DNA of 64,000 nt from an uncultured Lacinutrix sp. (lineage in GTDB: Bacteria; Bacteroidota; Bacteroidia; Flavobacteriales; Flavobacteriaceae): positions 33,989 to 97,988 of the forward strand of contig NZ_CANMRQ010000014.1 of the NCBI RefSeq assembly GCF_947500325.1, given 5' to 3'. Both the position numbers and the translations under genes were made by a program. Positions within the stretch are counted from its first letter, which is position 1, and every line of letters begins with the position of its first letter. This document shows positions 16,286-25,096 of this stretch, in pieces. The notes under the pieces are model-generated. The model did no database searches. It had not been told where the DNA came from and saw only the letters and a list, made by a program, of their open reading frames with translations.

Positions 16286-17395
16286 ATGATAAAGCTTCAC
16301 GATAAATATTTTAAACCGTTTATATCTGAACAAGAAATAAGCGATACTGTTTCTAGAATGGCAGCAGAGGTTGCTAACGATTTAGGTGATGAAGTGCCTG
16401 TTTTTATTGGTATTTTGAATGGTTCATTTATGTTTGTAAGTGATTTTGTAAAAAAATACCCCAAACCTTGCGAGGTCACATTTATAAAATTAGCATCTTA
16501 TGAAGGGGTTAAGTCGACTGAAGATATCCAGAGACTTATTGGATTAACACAAGATTTAACAAATAGAACTGTTGTAATTCTTGAAGATATAATAGATTCT
16601 GGAAACACACTGCATGAAGTACACCGTATCTTTAAAAATGAAAATGTAAAGCAACTACTTATTGCTACATTGTTTTACAAACCAAATGCATATAAAAAAG
16701 ACTTTAAATTACATTATGTTGGTATAGAGATTCCTAATAAATTCATAGTTGGTTATGGATTAGATTATGATGGTCTAGGAAGAGATTTACCAGCAGTTTA
16801 TCAAATAAAAACAACACAACACATGACTAATTTAGTATTATTTGGTCCTCCAGGAGCAGGTAAAGGCACGCAAGCTAATTTTTTAAAAGAAAAGTATAAT
16901 TTGGTACACATTTCTACTGGAGATGTTTTTCGTTTTAATATGAAAAATGGCACAGCATTGGGGAATTTAGCACAGTCTTATATAGATAAAGGCGACTTAG
17001 TTCCAGATCAAGTTACAATAGATATGCTAGAAGCTGAAGTTGAAAAAAATGCAGATGCTCAAGGTTTTATATTTGATGGGTTTCCAAGAAATGAATTTCA
17101 AGCCAAAGCTTTAGATAGAATTATGGATAGTAAAGATTCTAAAGTTAATGCTATGATCGCTTTAGAAGTAGAAGATGAGGTTTTGGTTAAGCGATTGTTA
17201 GAACGTGGTAAAACTAGTGGTCGTAAAGATGATTCTGATGAAAATATTATTAGAAACAGAATCGCAGTATATTATGACGAAACAGCTATTTTAAAAGACT
17301 ATTATTCTGGACAAGATAAATATTTTGGAGTTGATGGCTTTGGAAGTATAGAAGATATTACTGGACGTTTATGTGAGGTAATAGATAAATTATAA
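16286..17395 (+). CDS. Hypoxanthine phosphoribosyltransferase-adenylate kinase fusion
   Basis: 369 residues forming two complete enzymes in one frame. Residues 1-175 are a type I phosphoribosyltransferase with the PRPP motif VVILEDIIDSGNT (acidic pair Glu100-Asp101) and the flexible-loop part KLASYEG. Residues 180-369 are adenylate kinase: P-loop GPPGAGKGT (187-195), STGDVFR, GFPRN, and a short lid (GKTSGRKDDSDENIIRNR) without zinc cysteines. An internal Met180 begins the kinase half, so separate translation from an internal start is possible. Hypoxanthine salvage gives IMP, while the kinase balances AMP, ADP and ATP; physical coupling would tie salvage to energy state. Linker is only about five residues. 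Confidence 0.93.
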   Translation: MIKLHDKYFKPFISEQEISDTVSRMAAEVANDLGDEVPVFIGILNGSFMFVSDFVKKYPKPCEVTFIKLASYEGVKSTEDIQRLIGLTQDLTNRTVVILEDIIDSGNTLHEVHRIFKNENVKQLLIATLFYKPNAYKKDFKLHYVGIEIPNKFIVGYGLDYDGLGRDLPAVYQIKTTQHMTNLVLFGPPGAGKGTQANFLKEKYNLVHISTGDVFRFNMKNGTALGNLAQSYIDKGDLVPDQVTIDMLEAEVEKNADAQGFIFDGFPRNEFQAKALDRIMDSKDSKVNAMIALEVEDEVLVKRLLERGKTSGRKDDSDENIIRNRIAVYYDETAILKDYYSGQDKYFGVDGFGSIEDITGRLCEVIDKL

Positions 17396-17474
17396 TTTTA
17401 TTCCTGTTTATTAAGGAATGATAATACTAAGTAAGTCCAAGAGATGTTAACTCTTACACTTATAACAAAAAACA

Positions 17475-18476
17475 ATGACTGAAGGAAATTTTGTAGACTA
17501 CGTAAAAATGCATGTGTCTTCTGGTAAAGGAGGGAAAGGATCAACACACTTACATCGTGAAAAATACATAGCAAAAGGCGGACCAGATGGTGGAGATGGA
17601 GGTCGTGGTGGACATGTTATTTTAAAAGGAAATTCTAACCTTTGGACATTATTACATCTAAAATTTAAACGCCATATTAAAGCTGGACACGGAGCTCATG
17701 GAAGTAGTGGCAGAAGTACTGGTGCCGATGGAGAAGATAGATACATAGACGTGCCTTTAGGAACTGTTGTACGTGATACCGAAACTAATGAGATTCTTTT
17801 TGAAATTACCGATGATGGTGAAGAAAGAATTGTTGCAGAAGGAGGAAAAGGAGGTCGTGGAAACTGGCATTTTAAAAGCTCTACGAACCAAACACCACGT
17901 TATGCACAGCCAGGGATTCCTTTAGAAGAAAAAGATATTACTTTAGAACTAAAGGTCTTGGCAGATGTTGGTTTGGTTGGTTTTCCTAATGCAGGAAAAT
18001 CTACATTATTATCAGTAATTACATCTGCAAAGCCCAAAATTGCCGATTATGAATTCACCACTTTAAAGCCTAATTTAGGAATTGTAAAGTATAGAGATTT
18101 TCAAACTTTTGTAATGGCAGATATCCCTGGAATTATTGAAGGAGCTGCTGAAGGTAAGGGTTTAGGATATTATTTTTTGCGTCATATAGAACGTAATTCT
18201 ATTTTGTTATTTTTAATACCAGCTGATGCTCCAGATATTAAAAAACAATATGATATTCTTTTAGATGAATTACGCCGCTACAATCCTGAAATGTTAGATA
18301 AAGAGCGCTTAATTGCTATCTCTAAATGTGATATGTTAGACGATGAATTAAAAGCAGAATTAAAAACGGAACTGGATAACGAATTACCAATTCCGTATTT
18401 GTTTATCTCTTCGGTTGCGCAACAAGGGTTAACAGAATTGAAAGATGTACTATGGAAAACGTTAAATGATGATTAA
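17475..18476 (+). CDS. obgE: GTPase Obg/CgtA
   Basis: 333 residues. The glycine-rich Obg domain (1-158, e.g. [14 protein letters not shown]) is followed by the GTPase core: G1 GFPNAGKST (169-177), G2 threonine in [10 protein letters not shown]3 [15 protein letters not shown]4 SKCD and G5 SSVAQ. The variable C-terminal OCT domain of Bacillus Obg is absent, as usual in Bacteroidota. The protein binds the 50S subunit and helps ribosome maturation and growth control. It lies 79 nt after the HPRT-ADK gene, the common adk-obg neighbourhood. Confidence 0.96.
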   Translation: MTEGNFVDYVKMHVSSGKGGKGSTHLHREKYIAKGGPDGGDGGRGGHVILKGNSNLWTLLHLKFKRHIKAGHGAHGSSGRSTGADGEDRYIDVPLGTVVRDTETNEILFEITDDGEERIVAEGGKGGRGNWHFKSSTNQTPRYAQPGIPLEEKDITLELKVLADVGLVGFPNAGKSTLLSVITSAKPKIADYEFTTLKPNLGIVKYRDFQTFVMADIPGIIEGAAEGKGLGYYFLRHIERNSILLFLIPADAPDIKKQYDILLDELRRYNPEMLDKERLIAISKCDMLDDELKAELKTELDNELPIPYLFISSVAQQGLTELKDVLWKTLNDD

Positions 18477-19561
18477 AAACGTTTTAAAATCCAGTCTTTT
18501 ATAATAACTAATGCTCTTGGAGAGAAGGTTTCTTCTATTTTAGCGTATTCTTGCCCACTACCAGTTTCAGCAGTTTGAAATAAATGGTTCAAACCTTCTA
18601 ATTGTTTTATTGTGACGTCTTTGTTGCCAGCTTTCTTTAAAGCTATTTCTATGGCTTCTAAATTTAGTTTTGGCAGTACTTGATAATCTTTACTGCCATT
18701 TAAGGCTAGAATTGGACATGTAGTTCTTGATAAATAATCCTTAGGATCAGTTTTTATAAATGTTTGAAGCCAAGAAGATTTAACTGCATTTGCTTGTTGT
18801 TCTATAAAAGCATCAGTTATTAAAGAAGCATATTGTGAGTTTGGGTTTTCAACTTTAAATGCTTTTAAGCCTGAAGATACTTCTGCTTTAATATTTTCAA
18901 AAGTATCATGTTTTTGTACAGCTCCATATATAATATTGGTTAGTTTTTCATTTTCATCTATGGCGCTTTTTGGAGCGCCAACAAGTTCTGCGGCACGACG
19001 TGTTTGGGTTTCCAAAATTATTTTTCCATCTACACCAGTTCCGGCAAGGGATATTAAAAAGGCAATGTCTTTATTTCTAGAAGCAACTATAGGAGCGATT
19101 AAGCCACCTTCGCTATGACCTATTAAACCAATTTTAGATATGTCAATATCATTTCTAGTTTTTAAATAGGTTACGGCAGCTTCAGTGTCTGTAGCAAAAT
19201 CAAATGTAGTTGCAGACATGAAGTCTCCTTCAGATTTAGCAGTTCCTCTATCATCGTATCGTAATATAGCGATGCCGTTATTGGTTAAGTAATCGGCTAA
19301 TACTAAAAACGGTTTGTGTCCAGCTAAACTTTCATTACGATCTTGCGGTCCAGATCCACTTATTAAAATGGCAACTGCAGGTTTTTTTACATTTTTAGGT
19401 AATGTAAGTGTACCTGCTAATTTTATGTTTTCCGCTTTTGTATTTGTAAAGCTTATATCTTCAATTGTATAATTAAATGGCTCTTTAGGTTCTTGTGGTC
19501 TATTTTGTGAGAAGATTGCGCATGTAAAGAATAGAATTATAGTTGTTATTGTAAGTTTCAT
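18473..19561 (-). CDS. Exported alpha/beta hydrolase
   Basis: 362 residues with an N-terminal signal peptide (about 1-18, ending FTCAIFSQ). The fold is shown by the oxyanion strand [13 protein letters not shown], the nucleophile elbow GHSEGG (Ser150), the acid in LNGSKDYQV and His in LEGLNHLFQ. This group of secreted S9-like hydrolases acts on esters or peptides; the substrate is unknown. The last four bases overlap the obgE stop on the other strand, so both genes end together without a clear terminator. Confidence 0.85.
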   Translation of the reverse strand: MKLTITTIILFFTCAIFSQNRPQEPKEPFNYTIEDISFTNTKAENIKLAGTLTLPKNVKKPAVAILISGSGPQDRNESLAGHKPFLVLADYLTNNGIAILRYDDRGTAKSEGDFMSATTFDFATDTEAAVTYLKTRNDIDISKIGLIGHSEGGLIAPIVASRNKDIAFLISLAGTGVDGKIILETQTRRAAELVGAPKSAIDENEKLTNIIYGAVQKHDTFENIKAEVSSGLKAFKVENPNSQYASLITDAFIEQQANAVKSSWLQTFIKTDPKDYLSRTTCPILALNGSKDYQVLPKLNLEAIEIALKKAGNKDVTIKQLEGLNHLFQTAETGSGQEYAKIEETFSPRALVIIKDWILKRF

Positions 19562-19582
19562 TATGTGTTGATTTTTAATTGA

Positions 19583-20230
19583 TTAATGTGATGTTTCTAT
19601 TTTTTTAAATAATAAATAAGAATATACTATAGGTATTATGGTTAGAATGCTAGTAATGACTATAAAGAGTATTAAGTTTAATTTTTTGTCTAATAATAAA
19701 CTTAATACTATTATCAATAACCCTCCAAAAAACCAATATTTTCCAGCCATATTATGTGTTCTTTTCCATACAGTTTCATTTTCTAAAGCCCAAGGCGTTC
19801 TAATACCAATAAAGTAGTTAGGTTTAAATGTTTTCATGTAATTTCCAAGAACAACATACAGTAAACCTATTAATAATATTATAATATTAGGGTTTGTAAA
19901 TGTTTGAGATTTTGAACTATATAATATAAATAATGCTAGAATCGACATGAAAAGAGTTAACAAAAACTTAATGTTGTAAAACTTATTACTCTTAGCATCT
20001 ATTTTCTTTTTAGGGTCTATTTTTGGAATTACAGTAAGCAGTACATAGATTAATACAGGTAAAAGAAAAGGAATTAATAATAGCGTATTTTTTGATGACC
20101 AACCATCAATCTCTCCACTAGCATTCCAATGTGTAGGTACAGTTTCTGGCAAAGCATTCCATATGTAGGCTAAATAAATAAAAGGAATGAGAACAATAAG
20201 TAATAACGGAAGTTCTTTTTTTAAAGACAT
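19583..20230 (-). CDS. SdpI-type immunity/membrane protein
   Basis: 215 residues with a first helix, the DUF1648 signature PTHWNASGEIDGWSSK (about 34-49) and a C-terminal SdpI domain (GNYMKTFKPNYFIGIRTPWALENE then TVWKRTHNMAGK). About six hydrophobic helices. In Bacillus SdpI confers immunity to the SdpC toxin and traps the repressor SdpR at the membrane. Here the ArsR-type gene directly upstream (4-nt gap) reproduces that pair, but no sdpABC toxin genes are present, so it may answer another envelope signal. Confidence 0.88.
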   Translation of the reverse strand: MSLKKELPLLLIVLIPFIYLAYIWNALPETVPTHWNASGEIDGWSSKNTLLLIPFLLPVLIYVLLTVIPKIDPKKKIDAKSNKFYNIKFLLTLFMSILALFILYSSKSQTFTNPNIIILLIGLLYVVLGNYMKTFKPNYFIGIRTPWALENETVWKRTHNMAGKYWFFGGLLIIVLSLLLDKKLNLILFIVITSILTIIPIVYSYLLFKKIETSH

Positions 20231-20234
20231 AATT

Positions 20235-20489
20235 TTATTTTTTTAAAGTTAGAATCCATTGTAACACATCTTCTAAAATAGTAGTGTTAATGGAGTATTC
20301 AACAAATTGACCTTTCTTTTCGCTATTAACTAAATCTGCCCTTTTTAATATGTCTAAATGATGAGAAATACTTGGTTTAGAAATATTAAAAGCATTTGCT
20401 ATTTCTCCAGCAGTAAGATCTTTTTCTTTAAGCAATTCCAAAATCTGCCGTCTAGTATCATCATTTAATGCTTTAAATAAAAGGTTCAT
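20235..20489 (-). CDS. ArsR-family autorepressor, SdpR type
   Basis: 84 residues, a compact winged helix: FKALNDDTRRQILELLKEKD, the recognition part ISKPSISHHLDILKRADLV and wing SEKKGQFVEYSIN. No metal-binding cysteines, so it is not an arsenic or zinc sensor. A palindrome with arms AAATATCTA/TAGATATTT lies 18 nt upstream of its ATG, which fits autorepression of the two-gene operon. Confidence 0.9.
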   Translation of the reverse strand: MNLLFKALNDDTRRQILELLKEKDLTAGEIANAFNISKPSISHHLDILKRADLVNSEKKGQFVEYSINTTILEDVLQWILTLKK

Positions 20490-20507
20490 GTATTTAGTTA
20501 TTTAGAC

Positions 20508-20533
20508 AAATATCTAAATATATGTAGATATTT
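20508..20533. promoter_or_regulatory. Operator palindrome of the SdpR-type repressor
   Basis: Perfect 9-bp arms AAATATCTA (20508-20516) and TAGATATTT (20525-20533) with an 8-nt AT spacer. Near TAnnTTTG-like sequence overlaps it (GATATTTG on the minus strand), so binding would occlude the promoter. Confidence 0.65.
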
Positions 20534-20584
20534 CAAAATTTTTGTTACATAAGCTCATTAAAATTATATAATGAAACTTCGAAT

Positions 20585-20657
20585 TTCCGTTTAAATAAAT
20601 CATTTTACCATTCATCATAATTTAGACTTTAAGACTTTAAATAGGATGTATATTTAC
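20585..20657 (+). promoter_or_regulatory. LytTR-type activator site plus promoter, copy 1
   Basis: A 35-bp block (20585-20619) holds the boxes TCCGTTTAA and ACCATTCAT offset by 21 nt (12-nt spacer). Each is close to the known AgrA/LytTR half-site pattern. A -7-like box TATATTTAC follows at 20649-20657, with 29 nt between block and box. The same block with three transitions, and the same distance to an identical box, occurs at 23830-23902. Confidence 0.75.
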
Positions 20658-20667
20658 AGTATCAATT

Positions 20668-20707
20668 AAAAAACAAACAGTATAACAATCATCAAAAAAC
20701 AAACAGT
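20668..20707 (+). repeat. Short direct repeat in the leader of the small ORF
   Basis: AAAAAACAAACAGT occurs at 20668-20681 and again at 20694-20707 (offset 26), the second copy ending just before the ATG of the 19-codon ORF. May be a duplicated translation-enhancing A-rich tract. Confidence 0.6.
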
Positions 20708-20708
20708 T

Positions 20709-20768
20709 ATGTTTAATTTAGTAAAAGTAGTCGTGGAAGTATTAATTGCAGTATTAACGACTATGTAA
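20709..20768 (+). CDS. Hydrophobic small ORF (19 residues)
   Basis: ATG at 20709, stop TAA at 20766-20768. The peptide MFNLVKVVVEVLIAVLTTM is a single amphipathic or membrane helix. It is the first ORF after the copy-1 LytTR promoter, at about the same distance (89 nt) as the first gene after copy 2 (83 nt). Its size and composition recall the short membrane peptides annotated as smalltalk proteins in Bacteroides, but the similarity is loose. It could be a signal, a regulator of the histidine kinase, or a leader peptide for the next gene 110 nt on. Confidence 0.45.
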   Translation: MFNLVKVVVEVLIAVLTTM

Positions 20769-20878
20769 GATTTAATCAATCAATTTATACTAACCAACCA
20801 AAATAACCAAAACAAAATTTACTTACCAATATACCTTGTATTCCCATAGTAATACAAAACAAAAAACTTTAAGGATCT

Positions 20879-21895
20879 ATGAGAAAGATACTAGTATTGT
20901 CGTTATTATTAATATTTGCTTCTTGTAAGAATGAAAAGAAAGAAATAGTTATAAAAGAACCAACAGCAGAGCAAAAAGCTAAATATGCCGAATTAAAAAA
21001 CGAAGCTTGGAATCTTTATGAAAAGAAAGATTTCTTGAAATCGGCACAGAAATATTCTGAAGCTTTTAGGGCTACTGAAGGAAAAAGTAATACTACGGAT
21101 AGATATAATGCTGCTTGTTCATGGGCTTTAGCAAAAGAAATTGACTCTTCATTTGTTCAATTATATAGAATAGCAAACAAAGGAGCTTATTCTAATTATG
21201 GTCATATAACGACAGACGTAGATTTGTCAAATTTGCATTCAGATAAGCGATGGAATAAATTACTAGACGTAGTTAAATTAAATAAAGAAAAGGCTGAAGC
21301 AAATTTTGATAAACCATTGGTAGCTATTTTAGATACTATCTATCAAGACGATCAAGGTTTAAGAAGAGAAATAAAAGATGTAGAAGAAAAATATGGTAGA
21401 GATTCTGATGAAATGAAAGCGCATTGGAAAACCATAGCAGAGAAAGATTCAATTAATCTTATTAAAATTCAAAAAATATTAGATGAACGTGGTTGGCTAG
21501 GTCAAGATAAAATTGGAGGTAGAGGGAATTCTACATTGTTTTTAGTAATTCAACATTCTCCACTAGAAGTACAGGAAAAGTATTTGCCTATGATGCGTGA
21601 AGCTGTAAAGAAAAATAATGCTAGAGCGAGCAGTCTAGCCTTACTGGAAGATAGGATAGCAATGAGAAAAGGTGAAAAACAAATTTATGGTAGTCAAATT
21701 ATGAGAGATCAAGAAACAGGAAAATATTACGTGTCTCCGTTAATTGATCCTGAAAACGTAGATAAAAGAAGAGCAGAAGTTGGACTTGCACCTTTAACCG
21801 ACTATGTAAGCATGTGGAATATTACTTGGGATGTTGAAAAACATAAAGCAATGGCAGAAAAGTTAGAATCTGAAAAAAATAAAAACATGCAATAA
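20879..21895 (+). CDS. Lipoprotein with TPR-like start and DUF6624 domain
   Basis: 338 residues. A signal peptide with lipobox (LIFASC, Cys16) places it in the outer or inner membrane. Residues 30-110 look like a TPR-type helical pair (AWNLYEKKDFLKSAQKYSEAF). The C-terminal part from about 170 matches DUF6624: FLVIQHSPLEVQEKYLP, LALLEDRIAMRKGEKQIYGSQ and KRRAEVGLAPLTDY. DUF6624 function is unknown; it is often found on exported proteins of Bacteroidota. It stands directly before the LytS/LytTR pair and behind a likely LytTR target promoter, so it is probably part of the signalling circuit. Confidence 0.75.
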   Translation: MRKILVLSLLLIFASCKNEKKEIVIKEPTAEQKAKYAELKNEAWNLYEKKDFLKSAQKYSEAFRATEGKSNTTDRYNAACSWALAKEIDSSFVQLYRIANKGAYSNYGHITTDVDLSNLHSDKRWNKLLDVVKLNKEKAEANFDKPLVAILDTIYQDDQGLRREIKDVEEKYGRDSDEMKAHWKTIAEKDSINLIKIQKILDERGWLGQDKIGGRGNSTLFLVIQHSPLEVQEKYLPMMREAVKKNNARASSLALLEDRIAMRKGEKQIYGSQIMRDQETGKYYVSPLIDPENVDKRRAEVGLAPLTDYVSMWNITWDVEKHKAMAEKLESEKNKNMQ

Positions 21896-21977
21896 AAATT
21901 ATAAGTGCATTAGAAATTGTATTAGATATAGAAGTGCGATATTTTAGTTTAAATTGCACAAGTTTAAAGTACAACAA

Positions 21978-23039
21978 ATGAAATTATCTCTAAATAAATA
22001 TTATCTCATTTTTAGTTTAATAGGTTGGGTGTTTCTTTTTTTTATTACACTAGCACTTAGAAAAATGATTGGTGTAGAAACCTCACCAGAGCGTGTTAAA
22101 TATTTAATTGCAGAATCTGTTGCTTGTGGGATATTAGCTTACTTAACAACATTTATAGTCTCTCTACATATAGACTATAAAATAGATTTTAATAATATTA
22201 AGCGCCTAGATATCTATAAGGTAATAGGATTATTTATTATTATACAATTAATATATTCATGGTTACTCTGGCCATTATTAGATATGGTTGATTTCTGGGG
22301 AGGTAGTAGAGGTAAGTCTGGAGATATGACCTTTATACCGCTTTTATATAATGCTATATATTTTGCTACACTATATATTATATGGCTTTTTGTGTTTTTA
22401 ACTATTAAAATGTATCATCATTTAAACGTTGTGAAAGTAAAACAACTCCAGTTAGAAAGTAACTTAAAAGAATCTCAATTAAATACTTTAAAAGGCCAAA
22501 TTAATCCACACTTTATGTTTAATACTTTAAATAATATTCGTGGTTTAATGCTTGAAGATGTAAGTAAGGCTAGAAATATGTTAACAAATTTATCTGAAAC
22601 ATTACGATATTCACTTACCAAAAGTGACGTAGATTCGATAGCTTTAGAAGATGAATTAGAAATGGTAGAGAATTATATAGCGATTTCTAAAATTCAATTA
22701 GAAGAACGTTTACAATTTCAAACCGAAATAGATCCAAATACTTTAAGTAAACAAATACCTCCAATGATTATACAAATGTTAATTGAAAATGCAATTAAGC
22801 ATGGTATTTCTAATCTAAAAACGGGAGGTATATTAAGTTTAAATACACATATTAACAATAATGTTTTAGAAATAGTAGTAGCAAATCCTGGGCAATTAAA
22901 AGAAACAAAAAATACGACTAGATTAGGTTTGAAAAATATTAAACGACGTCTTGAATTACTTTATGGCGATAGTGCTATATTTAATTTAAAAGAAGTAGAT
23001 GCTAGAGTAATTGCAACTGTTAAAATTCCATTAGCGTAA
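21978..23039 (+). CDS. LytS-type sensor histidine kinase
   Basis: From the ATG at 21978 the protein has 353 residues; a TTG at 21954 could add eight. Four membrane helices (about 10-150) with a short loop between helices 3 and 4 (FWGGSRGKSGDMTF) form the sensor. The His_kinase domain has the phospho-acceptor in INPHFMFNTLNNIRG (His178) and the ATPase N-box MLIENAIKHGIS with a glycine-rich RLGLKNIKRRL. It should phosphorylate the LytTR regulator whose ATG overlaps its stop (TAATG). No periplasmic ligand domain, so it may sense membrane state or a membrane peptide. Confidence 0.93.
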   Translation: MKLSLNKYYLIFSLIGWVFLFFITLALRKMIGVETSPERVKYLIAESVACGILAYLTTFIVSLHIDYKIDFNNIKRLDIYKVIGLFIIIQLIYSWLLWPLLDMVDFWGGSRGKSGDMTFIPLLYNAIYFATLYIIWLFVFLTIKMYHHLNVVKVKQLQLESNLKESQLNTLKGQINPHFMFNTLNNIRGLMLEDVSKARNMLTNLSETLRYSLTKSDVDSIALEDELEMVENYIAISKIQLEERLQFQTEIDPNTLSKQIPPMIIQMLIENAIKHGISNLKTGGILSLNTHINNNVLEIVVANPGQLKETKNTTRLGLKNIKRRLELLYGDSAIFNLKEVDARVIATVKIPLA

Positions 23040-23764
23040 TGAAGTTAAAAGCTGTCATAGTAGAGGATTCACGTTTAGCCAGAAATGAGTTGAAAGAACT
23101 TATGAAAGTACATCCAGAGATTGAACTTATTGGTGAAGCAGAAAATGTAGATGAAGGTTATAAACTTATTAATAAATCTAATCCAGATTTGTTGTTTCTA
23201 GATATAAATATGCCCGAAAAAGATGGTTTTGAATTATTAGAAATGTTAGATGAGGTGCCAACAACCATTTTTACTACTGCTTTTGATGAATACGCTATTA
23301 AATCTTTTGAGTATAATGCTTTTGATTATTTGTTAAAACCAATTAACCAAAAACGATTTTCGGCTACAATAAAAAAAGTTTTTGAAAATGCAACTGCTGC
23401 ACCTTCTAATATTTCTAATAAAGATGTTTTAGCATTAGATAAAAAAATCTTTATTAAAGATGGAGAAAAATGTTGGTTAGTAAAAATTCAAGATATTTCT
23501 CTTTTTGAAATAGTAGGTAATTATACACGTGTGTATTTTGAAGAAAATCAACCACTTATATATAAGTCATTAGTGCAAATAGAAGAGAAATTACCCCAAG
23601 ATGTTTTTTTTAGAGCTAATAGACAGCAAATAATAAATATTAACCATGTAAATAAAGTAGTATCATGGTTTAACGGTAAGTTAAAAATAGAAATGCATTC
23701 TGGTGATGAAATCGAAATTTCAAGAAGGCAATCTTATATTTTTAAAGACCAATTAAGTTTCTAA
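23039..23764 (+). CDS. LytTR-family response regulator
   Basis: 241 residues. The receiver domain (1-120) has acidic pocket VIVEDSR, phospho-acceptor Asp55 (LLFLDINMP), and the lysine in LLKPINQ. The C-terminal LytTR DNA-binding domain (about 140-241) shows EIVGNYTRVYF, FFRANRQQIININHV and HSGDEIEISRRQS. LytTR proteins bind two direct repeats about 21 bp apart; exactly such pairs lie upstream of 20709 and 23948, bracketing this gene, so they are its probable targets. Confidence 0.94.
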   Translation: MKLKAVIVEDSRLARNELKELMKVHPEIELIGEAENVDEGYKLINKSNPDLLFLDINMPEKDGFELLEMLDEVPTTIFTTAFDEYAIKSFEYNAFDYLLKPINQKRFSATIKKVFENATAAPSNISNKDVLALDKKIFIKDGEKCWLVKIQDISLFEIVGNYTRVYFEENQPLIYKSLVQIEEKLPQDVFFRANRQQIININHVNKVVSWFNGKLKIEMHSGDEIEISRRQSYIFKDQLSF

Positions 23765-23829
23765 TTTAGAAATTATAAGTATTATTATTTCTATTAGTAA
23801 ATAAAAATTTCCAAGTTAAAATTATTTTA

Positions 23830-23902
23830 TTCCGTTTAGATAAATCATTTTGCCATTCGTCATATTTTTTATGTTCAATGTCTGCCTCTAATATATATTT
23901 AC
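23830..23902 (+). promoter_or_regulatory. LytTR-type activator site plus promoter, copy 2
   Basis: The 35-bp block 23830-23864 equals copy 1 except for three A-to-G changes; boxes are TCCGTTTAG and GCCATTCGT, 21 nt apart. TATATTTAC lies at 23894-23902, with the same 29-nt gap as in copy 1. It drives the 23948-27061 pair. Confidence 0.75.
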
Positions 23903-23947
23903 GACTGTAAATTGAACCTTAATCAATCAACTATATAAATCAAAAAA

Positions 23948-25081
23948 ATGAAAACAATTAAATGTATTATTCTTACATGCCTGCTAAGTATTGCAACACA
24001 TGCTCAAAAAGAAGTTAAAGAAATCTCAAGGGATTGGACCTCTTTTAGTCAATTTTTAGATATAGAATCTAAGACAAAAAAGAAATTTAAAGTTATTGCT
24101 TCTGTAAAAGTTGACACTGAAGATAAACAAGCTTGGGCAGGAGTTTGGGCAAGGGTAGACAATAAAGAAGAAACCGGGTTTTTTGATAATATGGGAGATA
24201 GACCAGTGAAAATTAATGAATGGAAGTCTTATACTGTAGAAGGTGTTATAGATGAAAATTCTAAACGATTAAATTTTGGAGGGTTATGTTTAATGAATGG
24301 CAAATTCTATTTTGATAATTATAAATTATTTATAGAAAACGATAAAGGAGTGTTAGAAGAAGTTCCTGTAGATAATTTCAGTTTTGAAACTTCATTTTCT
24401 AATAATGTAATTCCAAAATGGAATCAAGGTATTTCTAAAGGTAAAACTGTAAAAGTTAAAGAGTATAAGGTAACCACTACAGCAGATGCAGTAGAAGGTA
24501 ATTCTGCATTGTTAATAGAAGGAAGTGGTATTAAGCCAACCTCAGATGGTACTATAGGAAATGTGGAAGGCGCTTCGCCTCAAATTGCAGCGATGATCTC
24601 TATGTTAGAAGATTTAAAAGAGCGAGTAGAAAGAAGAGTAAAGAATATGTCTCAATATGAGATAGATCATTTACATGATGAAAAAGCAAATAGAATTGGG
24701 GCTTTAATTATGCATTTAGCTGCAGCTGAAAAATTTTATCAAGTATTTACTTTTGAAGGAAGAATGTTTAATGAAGAAGAGAAAAAGAAATGGGATGTAG
24801 CTTTAAATTTAGATCAAGGCGGAAGAGATGAGTTTAAAGGTCATGATGTACAGTATTACTTAGATATTTATAATGAAGTAAGAGCAAAAACGATAGAAGA
24901 GTTAAAAAAGAGAGATGATAAATGGTTTCAAGAAATACAGCCAGCTTATGGTTGGAGTAATCATTATTGTTGGTTCCATGTTATGGAACATCAATCTAGT
25001 CATTTAGGACAAATTTTATTTTTAGCAAAAAGAATTCCACCAGAGGCAGAGTTGAAACTACCAGAAAACATTAAAGATTAA
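23948..25081 (+). CDS. Exported fusion: beta-rich ligand-binding module plus DinB domain
   Basis: 377 residues with signal peptide (about 1-19, ending LSIATHAQ). Residues 20-200 form a module with EISRDWTSFSQ, GVWARVDNKEE, GFFDNMGDRP and LNFGGLCLMNGKFYFDN, similar to galactose-binding-like modules seen at the ends of regulators and hydrolases. Residues 210-377 are a DinB four-helix domain with histidines in LIMHLAAAEKFYQ and WFHVMEHQSSHLGQI that could form a metal site. DinB enzymes usually work in the cytosol as thiol transferases; an exported one is unusual. First gene after the copy-2 LytTR promoter. Confidence 0.75.
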   Translation: MKTIKCIILTCLLSIATHAQKEVKEISRDWTSFSQFLDIESKTKKKFKVIASVKVDTEDKQAWAGVWARVDNKEETGFFDNMGDRPVKINEWKSYTVEGVIDENSKRLNFGGLCLMNGKFYFDNYKLFIENDKGVLEEVPVDNFSFETSFSNNVIPKWNQGISKGKTVKVKEYKVTTTADAVEGNSALLIEGSGIKPTSDGTIGNVEGASPQIAAMISMLEDLKERVERRVKNMSQYEIDHLHDEKANRIGALIMHLAAAEKFYQVFTFEGRMFNEEEKKKWDVALNLDQGGRDEFKGHDVQYYLDIYNEVRAKTIEELKKRDDKWFQEIQPAYGWSNHYCWFHVMEHQSSHLGQILFLAKRIPPEAELKLPENIKD

Positions 25082-25096
25082 TATAATATTATTAAA

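Noticed and set aside
16286..17395. Frameshift or missed stop between hpt and adk
   Set aside because: The frame is continuous, both halves are complete, and the junction is short and in frame; a fusion is the simpler reading.
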